Shown: positions 11,476 through 23,611 of the stretch, piece after piece
Position numbering within the stretch: the first letter of the stretch is position 1
How the letters are laid out: each line of letters opens with the position of its first letter
DNA from: Flectonema sp. DT1601
Taxonomy: Eukaryota; Euglenozoa; Diplonemea; Diplonemida; Diplonemidae
Assembly (NCBI GenBank): GCA_964019425.1
Contig: OZ025781.1
Location: 434,001 to 498,000 of the forward strand
Direction of reading: 5' to 3'
Length of the DNA stretch: 64,000 nt
Made by a program: the position numbers and the translations under genes
The notes under the pieces: model-generated
Seen by the model: the letters and a program-made list of their open reading frames with translations, nothing else
What the model was told of the DNA's origin: nothing
The model's database searches: none

Positions 11476-12290
11476 TTCTTTTTATTTATTTTTTAAAGAA
11501 AAAACAATCAGTTTAGCGTCCTGACCAGGACGGAAAATAGAAAGTAATCGACATAGTCGATCGATAAAAAAAAACAATGATAACATTGTTTAATCTTTTT
11601 TTTTTTTTTTTTTTTTTTTATTCTTTTTATTTATTTAGAAAAAACAATCAGTTTAGCGTCTTGACCAGGACGGAAAATAGAAATTAGTCGACAAAGTCGA
11701 TCGATAAAAAAACAATGATAACATTGTTTATTCTTTTTTTTTTTTTTTTTTTTTAAATTCTTTTTATTTATTTTTTAAGAAAAAAAAAACGGAAAATAGA
11801 AATTAGTCGACAAAGTCGAACGATAAAAAAACAATGATAACATTGTTTATTCTTTTTTTTATTTTTTTTTTTTTTATTCTTTTTTATTAATTTTGAAAAA
11901 AAAAAAAACAATCAGTTTAGCGTCTTGACCAGGACGGAAAATAGAAAGTAATCGACATAGTCGATCGATAAAAAACAATGATAACATTGTTTATTCTTTT
12001 TTTTTTTTTTTTTTTTTTAAATTCTTTTTATTTATTTTTTAAGAAGAAAAACGGAAAATAGAAATTAGTCGACAAAGTCGAACGATAAAAAAACAATGAT
12101 AACATTGTTTATTCTTTTTTTTATTTTTTTTTTTTATATTCTTTTTTATTAATTTTGAAAAAAAAAAAAAAAAAAACAATCAGTTTAGCGTCTTGACCAG
12201 GACGGAAAATAGAAAGTAATCGACATAGTCGATCGATAAAAATACAATGATAACATTGTTTAATCTTTTATAATTTTTTATTTTTTTTTT
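8792..12290 (+). repeat. Satellite S, main forward array (about 25 monomers)
   Basis: About 20 type A and 5 type B monomers. Successive TCAGTTTAGCG starts are mostly 141-148 bp apart where only type A is present. A representative monomer at 9,129 carries three dyads: CGTCCTGACCAGGACG (9142-9157), GATCGACATAGTCGATC (9171-9187) and AAACAATGATAACATTGTTT (9198-9217). These are followed by a T-run of variable length and TTTATTCTTTTTATTTATTT. No gene is present. Confidence 0.95.
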
Positions 12291-12313
12291 TGTTTTAAAA
12301 AAAAAAAAAAAAC

Positions 12314-12690
12314 AAGCGGAATTGATCATAATGGGTGGTAGGGGTTGTTATAACTTCGTTTGAAAATTCTTCTTTTTTGATTTCTTTTTTTTTTTCTTTT
12401 TATAGGAGTTAAGATCACTTTCAGGAGACAACACATGAACAAGAGCAGCAAGCAAAGTTGACACTATCAATTCAAATTTGAAATACCGGGAATTAATTTA
12501 CAAGGAGGTATCTCAAGTGACTTGGTATCTCTAGCGTGTCGGTATCTCTGGAGTGCTGGTATCTCGTATGTGCGTTGGTATCTCATGAGTGATGGTATCT
12601 CTTGTGCATTAGAAAAACGAAAAAGAATGTCATGACCATGACGGAAGAATTGAGGAATTGAGTTAACATGTTCAATTTAACTTATTTAAA
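12314..12690 (+). repeat. Module E3, forward copy
   Basis: GCGGAATTGATCATAATGGG at its start and six GGTATCTC iterons at about 12,507-12,605. It follows the terminal S monomer directly. Confidence 0.85.
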
Positions 12691-12699
12691 CTTTTTTTT

Positions 12700-13650
12700 T
12701 TTTAAACAGACCGTAACTATTTGAAAATAAAATGTAGATGGGAAACAGTGAAAAGTAAAATGGATGATAAAATTAAATGAGAAATATGACATAACAGACC
12801 AGATAGCGAGTATTAAAAGGAAATTGAAAAGGAAAAGAGAAACTAGGTTAACACTTATTTAAAATTAAGACCGGTTAGTCAGTTTAAGGTCTTGACTAGG
12901 ACCAACAAAAAAGAAAGAAAAAAAAATTAACGATCAAGCTGAGCTGATCTTGTTTTTATTACAAATAGGGGAGCGGGAGGGATGGAAGGAATAGAGGAAA
13001 AAAAAGAAAAGGTTGATCAATTGGATCTGATCGTCGAGAAGAAGAAATTATTTTAAAGGTTGATCGGTATAGCCGATCGTTGAGAAAAATAAACAGATAT
13101 AAATACAATCAGTTTAAATTAAAAAAAGAAAAAAAGATTAACGATCAAGCTGAGCTGATCTTGTTTTTATTACAAATAGGGGAGCGGGAGGGATGGAAGG
13201 AATAGAGGAAAAAAAAAGAAAAGGTTGATCATTTGGATCTGATCGTCGAGAAGAAGAAATTATTTTAAAGGTTGATCGGTATAGCCGATCGTCGAGAAAA
13301 ATAAACAGATATAAATACAATCAGTTTAAATTAAAAAAAGAAAAAAAGATTAACGATCAAGCTGAGCTGATCCTGTTTTTATTTAAAATTAGGGGAGCGG
13401 GAGGGATGGAAGGAATAAAGGAAAAAAAAAAAAAAAAAAAAAAAGGTCGATCAATTGGATCTGATCGTCGAGAAGAAGAAAACAATTATTTATAAAAAAA
13501 AAATGGTCGGTATAGCCGATCGTTGAGAAAAGAACAGATATAAATACAATCGGTTTTGGTGATCGACGAGTGGAGCGATCACTTGACAAGAAGGAAAAAG
13601 AAAGGACCGATTAATTGGGGCTTTGATTGTATTCCCAAGGCATGTTTTTT
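12700..13650 (+). repeat. Module E4, forward tandem copy
   Basis: The leader is followed by about four tandem units with GATCAAGCTGAGCTGATC and GATCGGTATAGCCGATC dyads. It is mirrored at 14,485-15,235. Confidence 0.85.
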
Positions 13651-14484
13651 TTTTTTTTTTTTTATTATTCATTTACATTATTATTATTTTTTTTTTTTTT
13701 TAAATTAATAATCACATTTTGTTCAAAAATATTTCATATTAGAGTAAAAGAAAAAGAAAAAAAGAATAAGAGAAAAAAAAAAAAAAAAAAAAACCATTGC
13801 TGGCCCCCTCACCACTCATAGAGGATGAGGAGGCCAGTAAGGCGTCACTCAAATCTATGCCAAGCCTTGGGAACTTGGATTGGGGTTTAGACCATTTATA
13901 ATTAACAATTAACAATTAACCTGATTAACGTTATGATCTGACGGACATAAACATATCGATAAAATAATACAAACAAAAACGAACAATAAATAATAAATAA
14001 GCTAAAAAAACTAAATAAACAAAATGATGTGAAAGTAAGGAAAAAGAGAATTACAAGGGGGTGGAGTCACCGTGAACGTCATCAGCAGAACATCTCCTTC
14101 GATTGTAACGATATCTTGATGGAGGGGTCCGTTTTTTCAGAGTTGAACGCTCAGACTTTCTCGGCGGAGTTTCATTTTCCTCATGTTCTTCTGTGTCTGG
14201 CGGACTCAAACCTTCTGCCCATGAAGCTAATTGGAACTTCAGGGCCGCAATTTGAGACCGTGCCAAGGCGAGTTGAGCATTTAAATCGCTCGCCAGTCCC
14301 GTTAACATCATGGATTGCTCAAGCTGCTCTGCGTGAGTTGTACACCGTTGGTGATTCAGCTCCGAGAGGCTTTTACTCTAATAGGAAATATTTTTGAACA
14401 AAATGTGATTATTAATTAAAAAAAAAAAAAAAAAAAAAAAATGTAAATGAATAATAAAAAAAAAAAAAAAAAAAAAAACATGCC
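13651..14484. other. Unique centre of the large palindrome
   Basis: The mirrored arms meet here. The arm sequence (AAATTAATAATCACATTTTG, AAAAATATTTCATATTAGAG) ends near 13,745 and reappears inverted from about 14,380. The roughly 630 bp between them occurs once in the window. It contains two copies of ATTAACAATTAACA-like sequence at about 13,900 and the minus-strand reading frame listed separately. Confidence 0.75.
14051..14311 (-). CDS. Small coiled-coil/basic protein, hypothetical
   Basis: This minus-strand frame of 86 codons starts at ATG 14309-14311. The same frame is open upstream to about 14,376, where a TAG precedes AGTAAAAGC. The N-terminal half is hydrophobic/alanine-leucine rich with heptad-like spacing (LNAQLALARSQIAALKFQLA), consistent with a coiled coil. 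The middle is acidic (PPDTEEHEENE) and the C-terminal third is Arg/Ser/Pro rich and basic. The base composition is much less AT-rich than its surroundings, which favours coding. I do not recognise a family. It could be a gag/ORF1-like protein of a mobile element or one exon of a longer gene; TATTAG at about 14,378 on the minus strand could be a splice acceptor. Confidence 0.4.
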   Translation of the reverse strand: MMLTGLASDLNAQLALARSQIAALKFQLASWAEGLSPPDTEEHEENETPPRKSERSTLKKRTPPSRYRYNRRRCSADDVHGDSTPL

Positions 14485-15235
14485 TTGGGAATACAACCAA
14501 AGCCCCAATTAATCGGTCCTTTCTTTTTTCCTTCTTGTCAAGTGATCGCTCCACTCGTCGATCACCAAAACCGATTGTATTTATATCTGTTCTTTTCTCA
14601 ACGATCGGCTATACCGATCTTTTTTTTAAAAATAATTGTTTTCTTCTTCTCGACGATCAGATCCAATTGATCGACCTTTTCTTTTTTTTTCCTTTATTCC
14701 TTCCATCCCTCCCGCTCCCCTTATTTTAATAAAAACAAGATCAGCACAGCTTGATCGTTAAACTTTTTTTATTTATTTATTTTTTTTTTTTTTTTTATTT
14801 AAACTGATTGTATTTATATCTGGTTATTTTTCTCAACGATCGGCTATGCCGATCGACCATTAAAATAATTGTCTTCTTCTTCTCGACGACCAGATCCAAT
14901 TGATCGACCTTTTCTTTTTTTTTCCTTTATTCCTTCCATCCCTCCCGCTCCCCTTATTTTAATAAAAACAAGATCAGCTCAGCTTGATCGTTATTTATTT
15001 ATTTATTTATTTTTTTTTTTTTTTTTTTGTTGGTCCTAGTCAAGACCTTAAACTGACTAATCGGTCTTAACTTTAACTAAGTGAATGAACCCTTTCCGTT
15101 TTCCTTTTCCCTTTATTACTCTCTATCTGGTCTGTTATGTCATAAATCTCATTTAATTTTATCATTCATTTTAATTTTCACTGTTTCCCATCTACATTTT
15201 ATTTTCAAATAGTTCCGGTCTGTCTCTGATGTTAA
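14485..15235 (-). repeat. Module E4, reverse (right arm)
   Basis: Mirror of 12,700-13,650, with fewer tandem units. Confidence 0.85.
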
Positions 15236-15239
15236 ATAA

Positions 15240-15620
15240 AACTGATCATGTTAACTCAATATTTTTTTTTATTATGTGCAAGAGATACCAACACGCAAGA
15301 GATACCAACGCACATACGAGATACCAGCACTTCCGAGATACCGACACACAAGAGATACCAAGACACTTAAGATACCAGCAAGGACAGTGAGAGGTAGAAT
15401 GAACTCTCCTCCTTGTGTCCGATCCTGATTATTTTTTGTTGAATTGGTAGTGTTACCTCAGTTTGCTACTCTCGTATCTGTGTTGTGTTAACTCATGTAA
15501 GTGATCTTAACTCCTGTTAAATAAAAAAAAAATTTCAAAAAAAAAGAAATTAAAAAAGAAGAATTTTCAAATGAAGTTATATCAACCCCTGCCACCCATT
15601 ATGATCAATTCCGCTTGTTT
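15240..15620 (-). repeat. Module E3, reverse (right arm)
   Basis: Reverse iterons (GAGATACC) at about 15,280-15,380 and ATGATCAATTCCGC at its outer edge. It matches the 3,786 copy (TGGCAGGGGTTGATATAAC variant) more closely than the 12,314 copy. Confidence 0.85.
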
Positions 15621-15659
15621 TTTTTTTTTTTTTTTTTTTTTTCTTCTTTCTTTTCTTCA

Positions 15660-16204
15660 AATATAAAAAAAAATTAAAAAATATAAAAGATGAAACAATG
15701 TTATCATTGTTTTTTTATCGATCGACTATGTCGATTACTTCCAGTTTTCCGTCCTGGTCAAGACGCTAAACTGATTGTTTTTTTTTTTTTTTTAAAAAAT
15801 TAATAAAAAGAATATAAAAAAAAAAAAAAAAGAATAAACAATGTTATCATTGTTTTTTTTTATCGTTCGACTTTGTCGACTAATTTCTATTTTCCGTTTC
15901 TTTTCTTTAAATAATAAATAAAAAGAATTTAAAATAAAAAAAAAGAATAAACAATGTTATCATTGTTTTTTTATCGATCGACTATGTCGATTACTTTCTA
16001 TTTTCCGTCCTGGTCAAGACGCTAAACTGATTGTTTTTTTTTCAAAATTAATAAAAAAGAATATAAAAAAAAAAAAAAAAAAAAAAGAATAAACAATGTT
16101 ATCATTGTTTTTTTATCGATCGACTATGTCGATCACTTTCTATTTTCCGTCCTGGTCAAGACGCTAAACTAATTGTTTTTTTTTTCAAAATTAATAAAAA
16201 AGAA

Positions 16205-16238
<34 letters not shown>

Positions 16239-17034
16239 ATAAACAATGTTATCATTGTTTTTTTTATCGTTCGACTTTGTTGACTAATTTCTATTTTCCG
16301 TTTTTTTTCTTTAAAAAATAAATAAAAAGAATTTAAAATAAAAAAAAAGAATAAACAATGTTATCATTGTTTTTTTTATCGATCGACTATGTCGATCACT
16401 TTCTATTTTCCGTCCTGGTCAAGACGCTAAACTGATTGTTTTTTTTCAAAATTAATAAAAAAGAATATAAAAAAAAAAAAAAAAAAGAATAAACAATGTT
16501 ATCATTGTTTTTTTTTTTATCGTTCGACTTTGTCGACTAATTTCTATTTTCCGTTTCTTTTCTTTAAAGAATAAATAAAAAGAATTTAAAATAAAAAAAA
16601 AGAATAAACAATGCTATCATTGTTTTTTTTATCGATCGACTATGTCGATCACTTTCTATTTTCCGTCCTGGTCAAGACGCTAAACTGATTGTTTTTTTTT
16701 TTCAAAATTAATAAAAAAGAATATAAAAAAATACAAAAAAAAAGAATAAACAATGTTATCATTGTTTTTTTTTATCGTTCGACTTTGTCGACTAATTTCT
16801 ATTTTCCGTTTTTTTTCTTTTAAAAATAAATAAAAAGAATTTAAAATAAAAAAAAAGAATAAACAATGTTATCATTGTTTTTTTATCGATCGACTATGTC
16901 GATCACTTTCTATTTTCCGTCCTGGTCAAGACGCTAAACTGATTGTTTTTTTTTTTTCAAAATAAAAAAAAAATATTAAAAAAAAAAAAATAAAAAAAAA
17001 AAAGAATAAACAATGTTATCATTGTTTTTCTTTA
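15660..17034 (-). repeat. Satellite S, reverse array, part 1
   Basis: About ten reverse monomers in a largely alternating A/B pattern. It is interrupted by MITE family 2 at the TA of 17033-17034. Confidence 0.9.
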
Positions 17035-17335
17035 CTGCAACTGGAAATATTACTGCGCTGAATAATTACTGCGGGGAAATATTACTGCGCGGAAAAATTA
17101 GTGCGGTTTTTTTGAGAAAAGATTAGTGCGGTTTTTTCCACTTGGTGGTAGAAAAAAATTTGGTTGCTTTTTTGCTGTGTAAGGCACCAGCAGAAAAATG
17201 CAGCTGGAGAAAAATCACTTCTGAGCAGAAATATTAGTGCGGTGGAAATATTACTACGTGGAAAAATTAGTGCGGTTTTTTGCAGATTTGGAAATTAGTG
17301 CGGTTTTTTCCGCGCAGTAATATTTCCAGTTGCAG
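17035..17335. mobile_element. MITE family 2 (TA target)
   Basis: It has perfect inverted ends CTGCAACTGGAAATATTACT, with TA at 17033-17034 and 17336-17337. Excision restores TTTTTATCGTTCGAC of a type B monomer. Inside are repeated GGAAATATTACTGCGC and AAATTAGTGCGG units. The layout resembles MITE family 1 (CTG start, iterated GGAAATATT), although the sequences differ. Confidence 0.9.
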
Positions 17336-17337
17336 TA

Positions 17338-19029
17338 TCGTTCGACTTTGTTGACTAATTTCTATTTTCCGTTTTTTTTTCTTTAAAAAATAAATAAAAA
17401 GAATTTAAAAAAAAAAAAAAAAAAAAAAGAATAAACAATGTTATCATTGTTTTTTTTATCGATCGACTATGTCGATTACTTTCTATTTTCCGTCCTGGTC
17501 AAGACGCTAAACTGATTGTTTTTTTTTCAAAATTAATAAAAAAGAATATAAAAAAATACAAAAAAAAGAATAAACAATGTTATCATTGTTTTCTTTATCG
17601 ATCGACTATGTCGATTACTTTCTATTTTCCGTCCTGGTCAAGACGCTAAACTGATTGTTTTTTTTTCAAAATTAATAAAAAAGAATATAAAAAAATACAA
17701 AAAAAAGAATAAACAATGTTATCATTGTTTTTTTTATCGATCGACTATGTCGATTACTTTCTATTTTCCGTCCTGGTCAAGACGCTAAACTGATTGTTTT
17801 TTTTTTCAAAATTAATAAAAAAGAATATAAAAAAATACAAAAAAAAGAATAAACAATGTTATCATTGTTTTTTTTATCGATCGACTATGTCGATTACTTT
17901 CTATTTTCCGTCCTGGTCAAGACGCTAAACTGATTGTTTTTTTTTTCAAAATAAAAAAAAAATATTAAAAAAAAAAAAATAAAAAAAAAGAATAAACAAT
18001 GTTATCATTGTTTTTTTTTATCGTTCGACTTTGTTGACTAATTTCTATTTTCCGTTTTTTTTCTTTAAAAAATAAAAAAAAAGAATTTAAAAAAAAAAAA
18101 AAAAAAAGAATAAACAATGTTATCATTGTTTTTTTTATCGATCGACTATGTCGATTACTTTCTATTTTCCGTCCTGGTCAAGACGCTAAACTGATTGTTT
18201 TTTTTTCAAAATTAATAAAAAAAAAGAATATAAAAAAATACAAAAAAAAGAATAAACAATGTTATCATTGTTTTTTTTTATCGTTCGACTTTGTCGACTA
18301 ATTTCTATTTTCCGTTTTTTTTCTTTAAAAAATTAATAAAAAGAATTTAAAATAAAAAAAAAAAAGAATAAACAATGTTATCATTGTTTTTTTTATCGAT
18401 CGACTATGTCGATTACTTTCTATTTTCCGTCCTGGTCAAGACGCTAAACTGATTGTTTTTTTTTTCAAAATTAATAAAAAAGAATATAAAAAAAATAAAA
18501 AAAAAAAAGAATAAACAATGTTATCATTGTTTTTTTTTATCGTTCGACTTTGTTGACTAATTTCTATTTTCCATTTTTTTTCTTTTTAAAAATAAATAAA
18601 AAGAATTAAAATAAAAAAAAAAAAAAAAAGAATAAACAATGTTATCATTGTTTTTTTTATCGATCGACTATGTCGATTACTTTCTATTTTCCGTCCTGGT
18701 CAGGACGCTAAACTGATTGTTTTTTCTTTAAAAATAAATAAAAAGAATAAAAAAAAAAAAAAAAGGAATAAACAATGTTATCATTGTTTTTTTTTTATCG
18801 ATCGACTATGTCGATTACTTACTATTTTCCGTCCTGGTCAAGACGCTAAACTGATTGTTTTTTCTTTAAAATAATTAAAAAGATTTAAAAAAAAAAAAAA
18901 AAAAAAAAATGAATAAACAATGTTATCATTGTTTTTTTTTCTATCGATCAACTATGTCGATTAATTTCTATTTTCCGTCCTGATCGAGACGCTAAACTGA
19001 TTGTTTCCTTTTTTTAAATAATAAATAAG

Positions 19030-19057
<28 letters not shown>
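17338..19057 (-). repeat. Satellite S, reverse array, part 2
   Basis: About twelve reverse monomers ending with the junction variant next to E2. Several consecutive monomers (17,560-17,940) are nearly identical, indicating recent local amplification. Confidence 0.9.
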
Positions 19058-19061
<4 letters not shown>

Positions 19062-19460
19062 ATCTCCCTGCTATCCCTCATATCCCCACAATAATATTAT
19101 ACCTTTTCATTTTCTCTTTCCTTTTCTGGTCTTTTTTTTTTTCTTTTTTTCCTTTTTCATACAACGTTTTTTATTTATATATATATATTTTTTTTTTTTT
19201 TTTTCATGTTTGATTATTTCCTCTTCATTTTTTTTTTTCTTTTCTTTTCTTTCTTTTTTTTTTTTTTTCCTCTGCCTCTCTCTTAATTCTGTTCGTTTCT
19301 TTGAAACGAAAATTCATTTGAATATTATTCCTTGGTCAGCAACCATCATTGTCGCCCTTTGGGCCTGTTAAAAAAAAATAAAATAAAAAGAAAGTTTACA
19401 TCGGGAATAGGGCAGGAGCCAAAAGCTCCCAGTCCGTTACTTCCCACTTTATCGAAATTT
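19058..19460 (-). repeat. Module E2, outer end of right palindrome arm
   Basis: Full-length reverse copy, mirror of 8,396-8,791. Confidence 0.85.
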
Positions 19461-19489
19461 TTGTTTTTTTTTTGTTTTAAAAAAAAAAA

Positions 19490-19880
19490 AAAAAAACAAG
19501 CGGAATTGATCATAATGGGTGGTAGGGGTTGTTATAACTTCGTTTGAAAATTCTTCTTTTTTGATTTCTTTTTTTTTTTTTTTTTTTTACAGGAGTTAAG
19601 ATCACTTTCAGGAGACAACACATACACATTAACAAGAGCAGCAAGCAGAGTTGACACTATCAATTCAAATTTGAAATACCGGGAATTAATTTACAAGGAG
19701 GTATCTCAAGTGACTTGGTATCTCTAGCGTGTCGGTATCTCTGGAGTGCTGGTATCTCGTATGTGCGTTGGTATCTCATGAGTGATGGTATCTCTTGTGC
19801 ATTAGAGAAACGAAAAAGAATGTCATGACCATGACGGAAGAATTGAGGAATTGAGTTAACATGTTCAATTTAACTTATTT
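19490..19880 (+). repeat. Module E3, forward copy
   Basis: Starts GCGGAATTGATCATAATGGG, with six iterons at about 19,700-19,800. It is nearly identical to the 12,314 copy. Confidence 0.85.
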
Positions 19881-19884
19881 AAAC

Positions 19885-20265
19885 TTTTTTTTTTTTTTAA
19901 CAGACCGTAACTATTTGAAAATAAAATGTAGATGGGAAACAGTGAAAAGTAAAATGGATGATAAAATTAAATGAGAAATATGACATAACAGACCAGATAG
20001 AGAGTATTAATAATAAAGGGAAATTGAAAAGGAAAAGAGAAACTAGGTTAACACTTATTTAAAATTAAGACCGGTTAGTCAGTTTAAGGTCTTGACTAGG
20101 ACCAACAAAAAAGAAAGAAAGAAAATTAACGATCAAGCTGAGCTGATCTTGTTTTTATTACAAATAGGGGAGCGGGAGGGATGGAAGGAATAGAGGAAAA
20201 AAAAAGAAAAGGTCGATCAATTGGATCTGATCGTCGAGAAGAAGAAATTATTTTAAAGGTTGATC
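19885..20265 (+). repeat. Module E4, truncated forward copy
   Basis: One leader and one tandem unit. It breaks off within GGTTGATCG, directly against reverse satellite, which marks a recombination junction near 20,262. Confidence 0.8.
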
Positions 20266-20896
20266 GAGAATATAAAAAAAAAAATAATAAAAAAGAATAA
20301 CCAATGTTATCATTGTTTTTTTTATCGTTCGACTTTGTCTACTAATTTCTATTTTCCATTTTTTTTCTTAAAAAATAAATAAAAAGAATTTAAAAAAAAA
20401 AAAAAAAAAGAATAAACAATGTTATCATTGTTTTTTTTATCGTTCGACTTTGTCGACTAATTTTTATTTTCCGTTTTTTTTTCTTTAAAAATAAATAAAA
20501 AGAATTTAAAAAAAAAAAAAGAATAAACAATATTATCATTGTTTTTTTTTTTATCGATCGACTATGTCGATCACTTTCTATTTTCCGTCCTGGTCAAGAC
20601 GCTAAACTGATTGTTTTTTTTTTTTTTTTCAAAATTAATAAAAAAGAATATAAAAAAAATACAAAAAAAAGAATAAACAATGTTATCATTGTTTTTTTTA
20701 TCGTTCGACTTTGTCGACTAATTTCTATTTTCCGTTTTTTTTCTTTAAAAATAAATAAAAAGAATTTAAAAAAAAAAAAAAAGAATAAACAATGTTATCA
20801 TTGTTTTTTTATCGATTGACTATGTCGATCACTTTCTACTTTCCGTCCTGGTCAAGACGCTAAACTGATTGTTTTTTCTTTAAAAAATAATTAAAA

Positions 20897-20930
<34 letters not shown>

Positions 20931-21569
20931 ATAAACAATGTTATCATTGTTTTTTTTTATCGTTCGACTTTGTCGACTAATTTCTATTTTCCGTTTTTTT
21001 CGTTAAAAAATAAATAAAAAGAATTTTAAAAAAAAAAAAAAAAAAGAATAAACAATGTTATCATTGTTTTTTTATCGATCGACTATGTCGATTACTTTCT
21101 ATTTTCCGTCCTGGTCAAGACGCTAAACTGATTGTTTTTTTTTTTCAAAATTAATAAAAATGAATATAAAAAAAATACAAAAAAAAAGAATAAACAATGT
21201 TATCATTGTTTTTTTTTATCGTTCGACTTTGTCGACTAATTTCTATTTTCCATTTTTTTTCTTTAAAAACAAATAAAAAGAATTTAAAATAAAAAAAAGA
21301 ATAAACAATATTATCATTGTTTTTTTTTTTATCGATCGACTATGTCGATCACTTTCTATTTTCCGTCCTGGTCAAGACGCTAAACTGATTGTTTTTTTTT
21401 TTTCAAAATCAATAAAAAAGAATAGAAAAAAAAAAATAAAAAAATAGAATAAACAATGTTATCGTTGTTTTTTTTTATCGTTCGACTTTGTCGACTAATT
21501 TCTATTTTCTATTTTTTTTCTTTAAAAAATAAATAAAAAGAATTTAAAAAAAAAAAAAAAAGAATAGCT
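20266..21569 (-). repeat. Satellite S, reverse array
   Basis: About nine reverse monomers of types A and B. Confidence 0.9.
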
Positions 21570-22146
21570 GAATTCGATAGAGTGGGAAGTAACGGACTGG
21601 GAGCTTTTGGCTCCTGCCCTATTCCCGATGTAAACTTTCTTTTTATTTTTTTTTTTTTTTTTAACAGGCCCAGAGGGCGACAATGACTGTTGCTGACCAA
21701 GGAATAATATTCAAATGAATTTTCGTTTCAAAGAAACGAACAGAATGAATTTCGATAAAGTGGGAAGTAACGGACTGGGAGCTTTTGGCTCCTGCCCTAT
21801 TCCCGATGTAAACTTTCTTTTTATTTTCTTTTTTTTTTTTTAACAGGCCCAAAGGGCGACAATGATGGTTGCTGACCAAGGAATAATATTCAAATGAATC
21901 TTCGTTTCAAAGAAACGAACAGAATTGAGAGAGAGGCAGAGAAAAAAAAAAAAAAAAAAAAGAAAGAATAGAAAAAAAAATATGAAGAGGAAATAATCAA
22001 ACATGAAAAAAAAAAAAAAAAAAAATATATAAATAAAAAACGTTGTATGAAAAAGGAAAAAAAGAAAAAAAAAGACCAGAAAAGGAAAGAGAAAATGAAA
22101 AGGTATAATATTTTTGTGGGGATATGAGGATAGCAGGGAGATGCTC

Positions 22147-22178
<32 letters not shown>

Positions 22179-22571
22179 CGATAAAGTGGGAAGTAACGGA
22201 CTGGGAGCTTTTGGCTCCTGCCCTATTCCCGATGTAAACTTTCTTTTTATTTTTTATTTTTTTTAACAGGCCCAAAGGGCGACAATGATGGTTGCTGACC
22301 AAGGAATAATATTCAAATGAATTTTCGTTTCAAAGAAACGAACAGAATTAAGAGAGAGGCAGAGAAAAAAAAGAAAAAAAAGAAAGAAAAGAAAAAAGAA
22401 AAAAAATATGAAGAGGAAATAATCAAACACGAAAAAAAAAAAAAAAAAAATATATAAATAAAAAAACGTTGTATGAAAAAGGAAAAAAAAAAATAAAGAC
22501 CAGAAAAGGAAAGAGAAAATGAAAAGGTATAATATTATTGTGGGGATATGAGGATAGCAGGGAGATGCTCT
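21570..22571 (+). repeat. Module E2, three tandem copies
   Basis: A partial copy (21,570-21,746, ending at the TTCGTTTC palindrome), a full copy (21,747-22,146) and another full copy (22,173-22,570). This is the only place where E2 is tandem. Confidence 0.85.
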
Positions 22572-23577
22572 TTTTTTTTTTTTTTTATTTTTTTTTTTTT
22601 TATTTATTATTTAAAAAAAAAGGAAACAATCAGTTTAGTGTCTCGATCAGGACGGAAAATAGAAATTAATCGACATAGTCGATCGATAGAAAAAAAAACA
22701 ATGATATCATTGTTTATTCTTTTTTTTTTTTTTTTTTTTTTTAAATCCTTTTAATTATTTTAAAGAAAAAACTTCCATTTAGCGTCTTGACCAGGACAGA
22801 AAATAGAAAGTAATCGACATAGTCGATCGATAAAAAAAAAACAATGATAACATTGTTTATTCCTTTTTTTTTTTTTTTTTTTTTTTTTAACTTTTTATTT
22901 ATTTCTTAAAGAAAAAACAATCAGTTTAGCGTCCTGACCAGGACGGAAAATAGAAAGTAATCGACATAGTCGATCGATAAAAAAAACAATGATAACATTG
23001 TTTATTCCTTTTTTTTTTTTTTTTTTTATTTATCTTTTTATTTATTTTTTAAAGAAAAAACAATCAGTTTAGCGTCCTGACCAGGATGGAAAATAGAAAT
23101 TAGTCGACAAAGTCGATCGATAAGAAACAATGATAACATTGTTTATTCATTTTTTTTTTTTTTTTTTTATATTCTTTTTATTAATTTTTAAAAAAAAAAA
23201 AAAAAAATCAGTTTAGCGTCTTGACCAGGACGGAAAGTAGACAGTAATCGACAAAGTCGATCGATAAAAAAAACAATGATAACATTGTTTATTTCTTTTT
23301 TTTTTTTTTTTTTTTTATATCTTTTATTTATTTTTTAAAAGAATAAACAATCAGTTTAGCGTCTTGACCAGGACGGAAAATAGAAATTAGTCGACAAAGT
23401 CGATCGATAAGAAACAATGATAACATTGTTTATTCATTTTTTTTTTTTTTTTTTTTATTCTTTTTATTTATTTTTTAAAGAAAAAAATAATCAGTTTAGC
23501 GTCTTGACCAGGACGGAAAATAGAAATTAGTCGACAAAGTCGATCGATAAAAAAAAACAATGATAACATTGTTTATT

Positions 23578-23611
<34 letters not shown>

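Noticed and set aside
8792..12290. Regular repeats suggestive of a CRISPR array
   Set aside because: The whole monomer repeats, spacers are low-complexity T-runs, the repeat is far too long and the DNA is eukaryotic.
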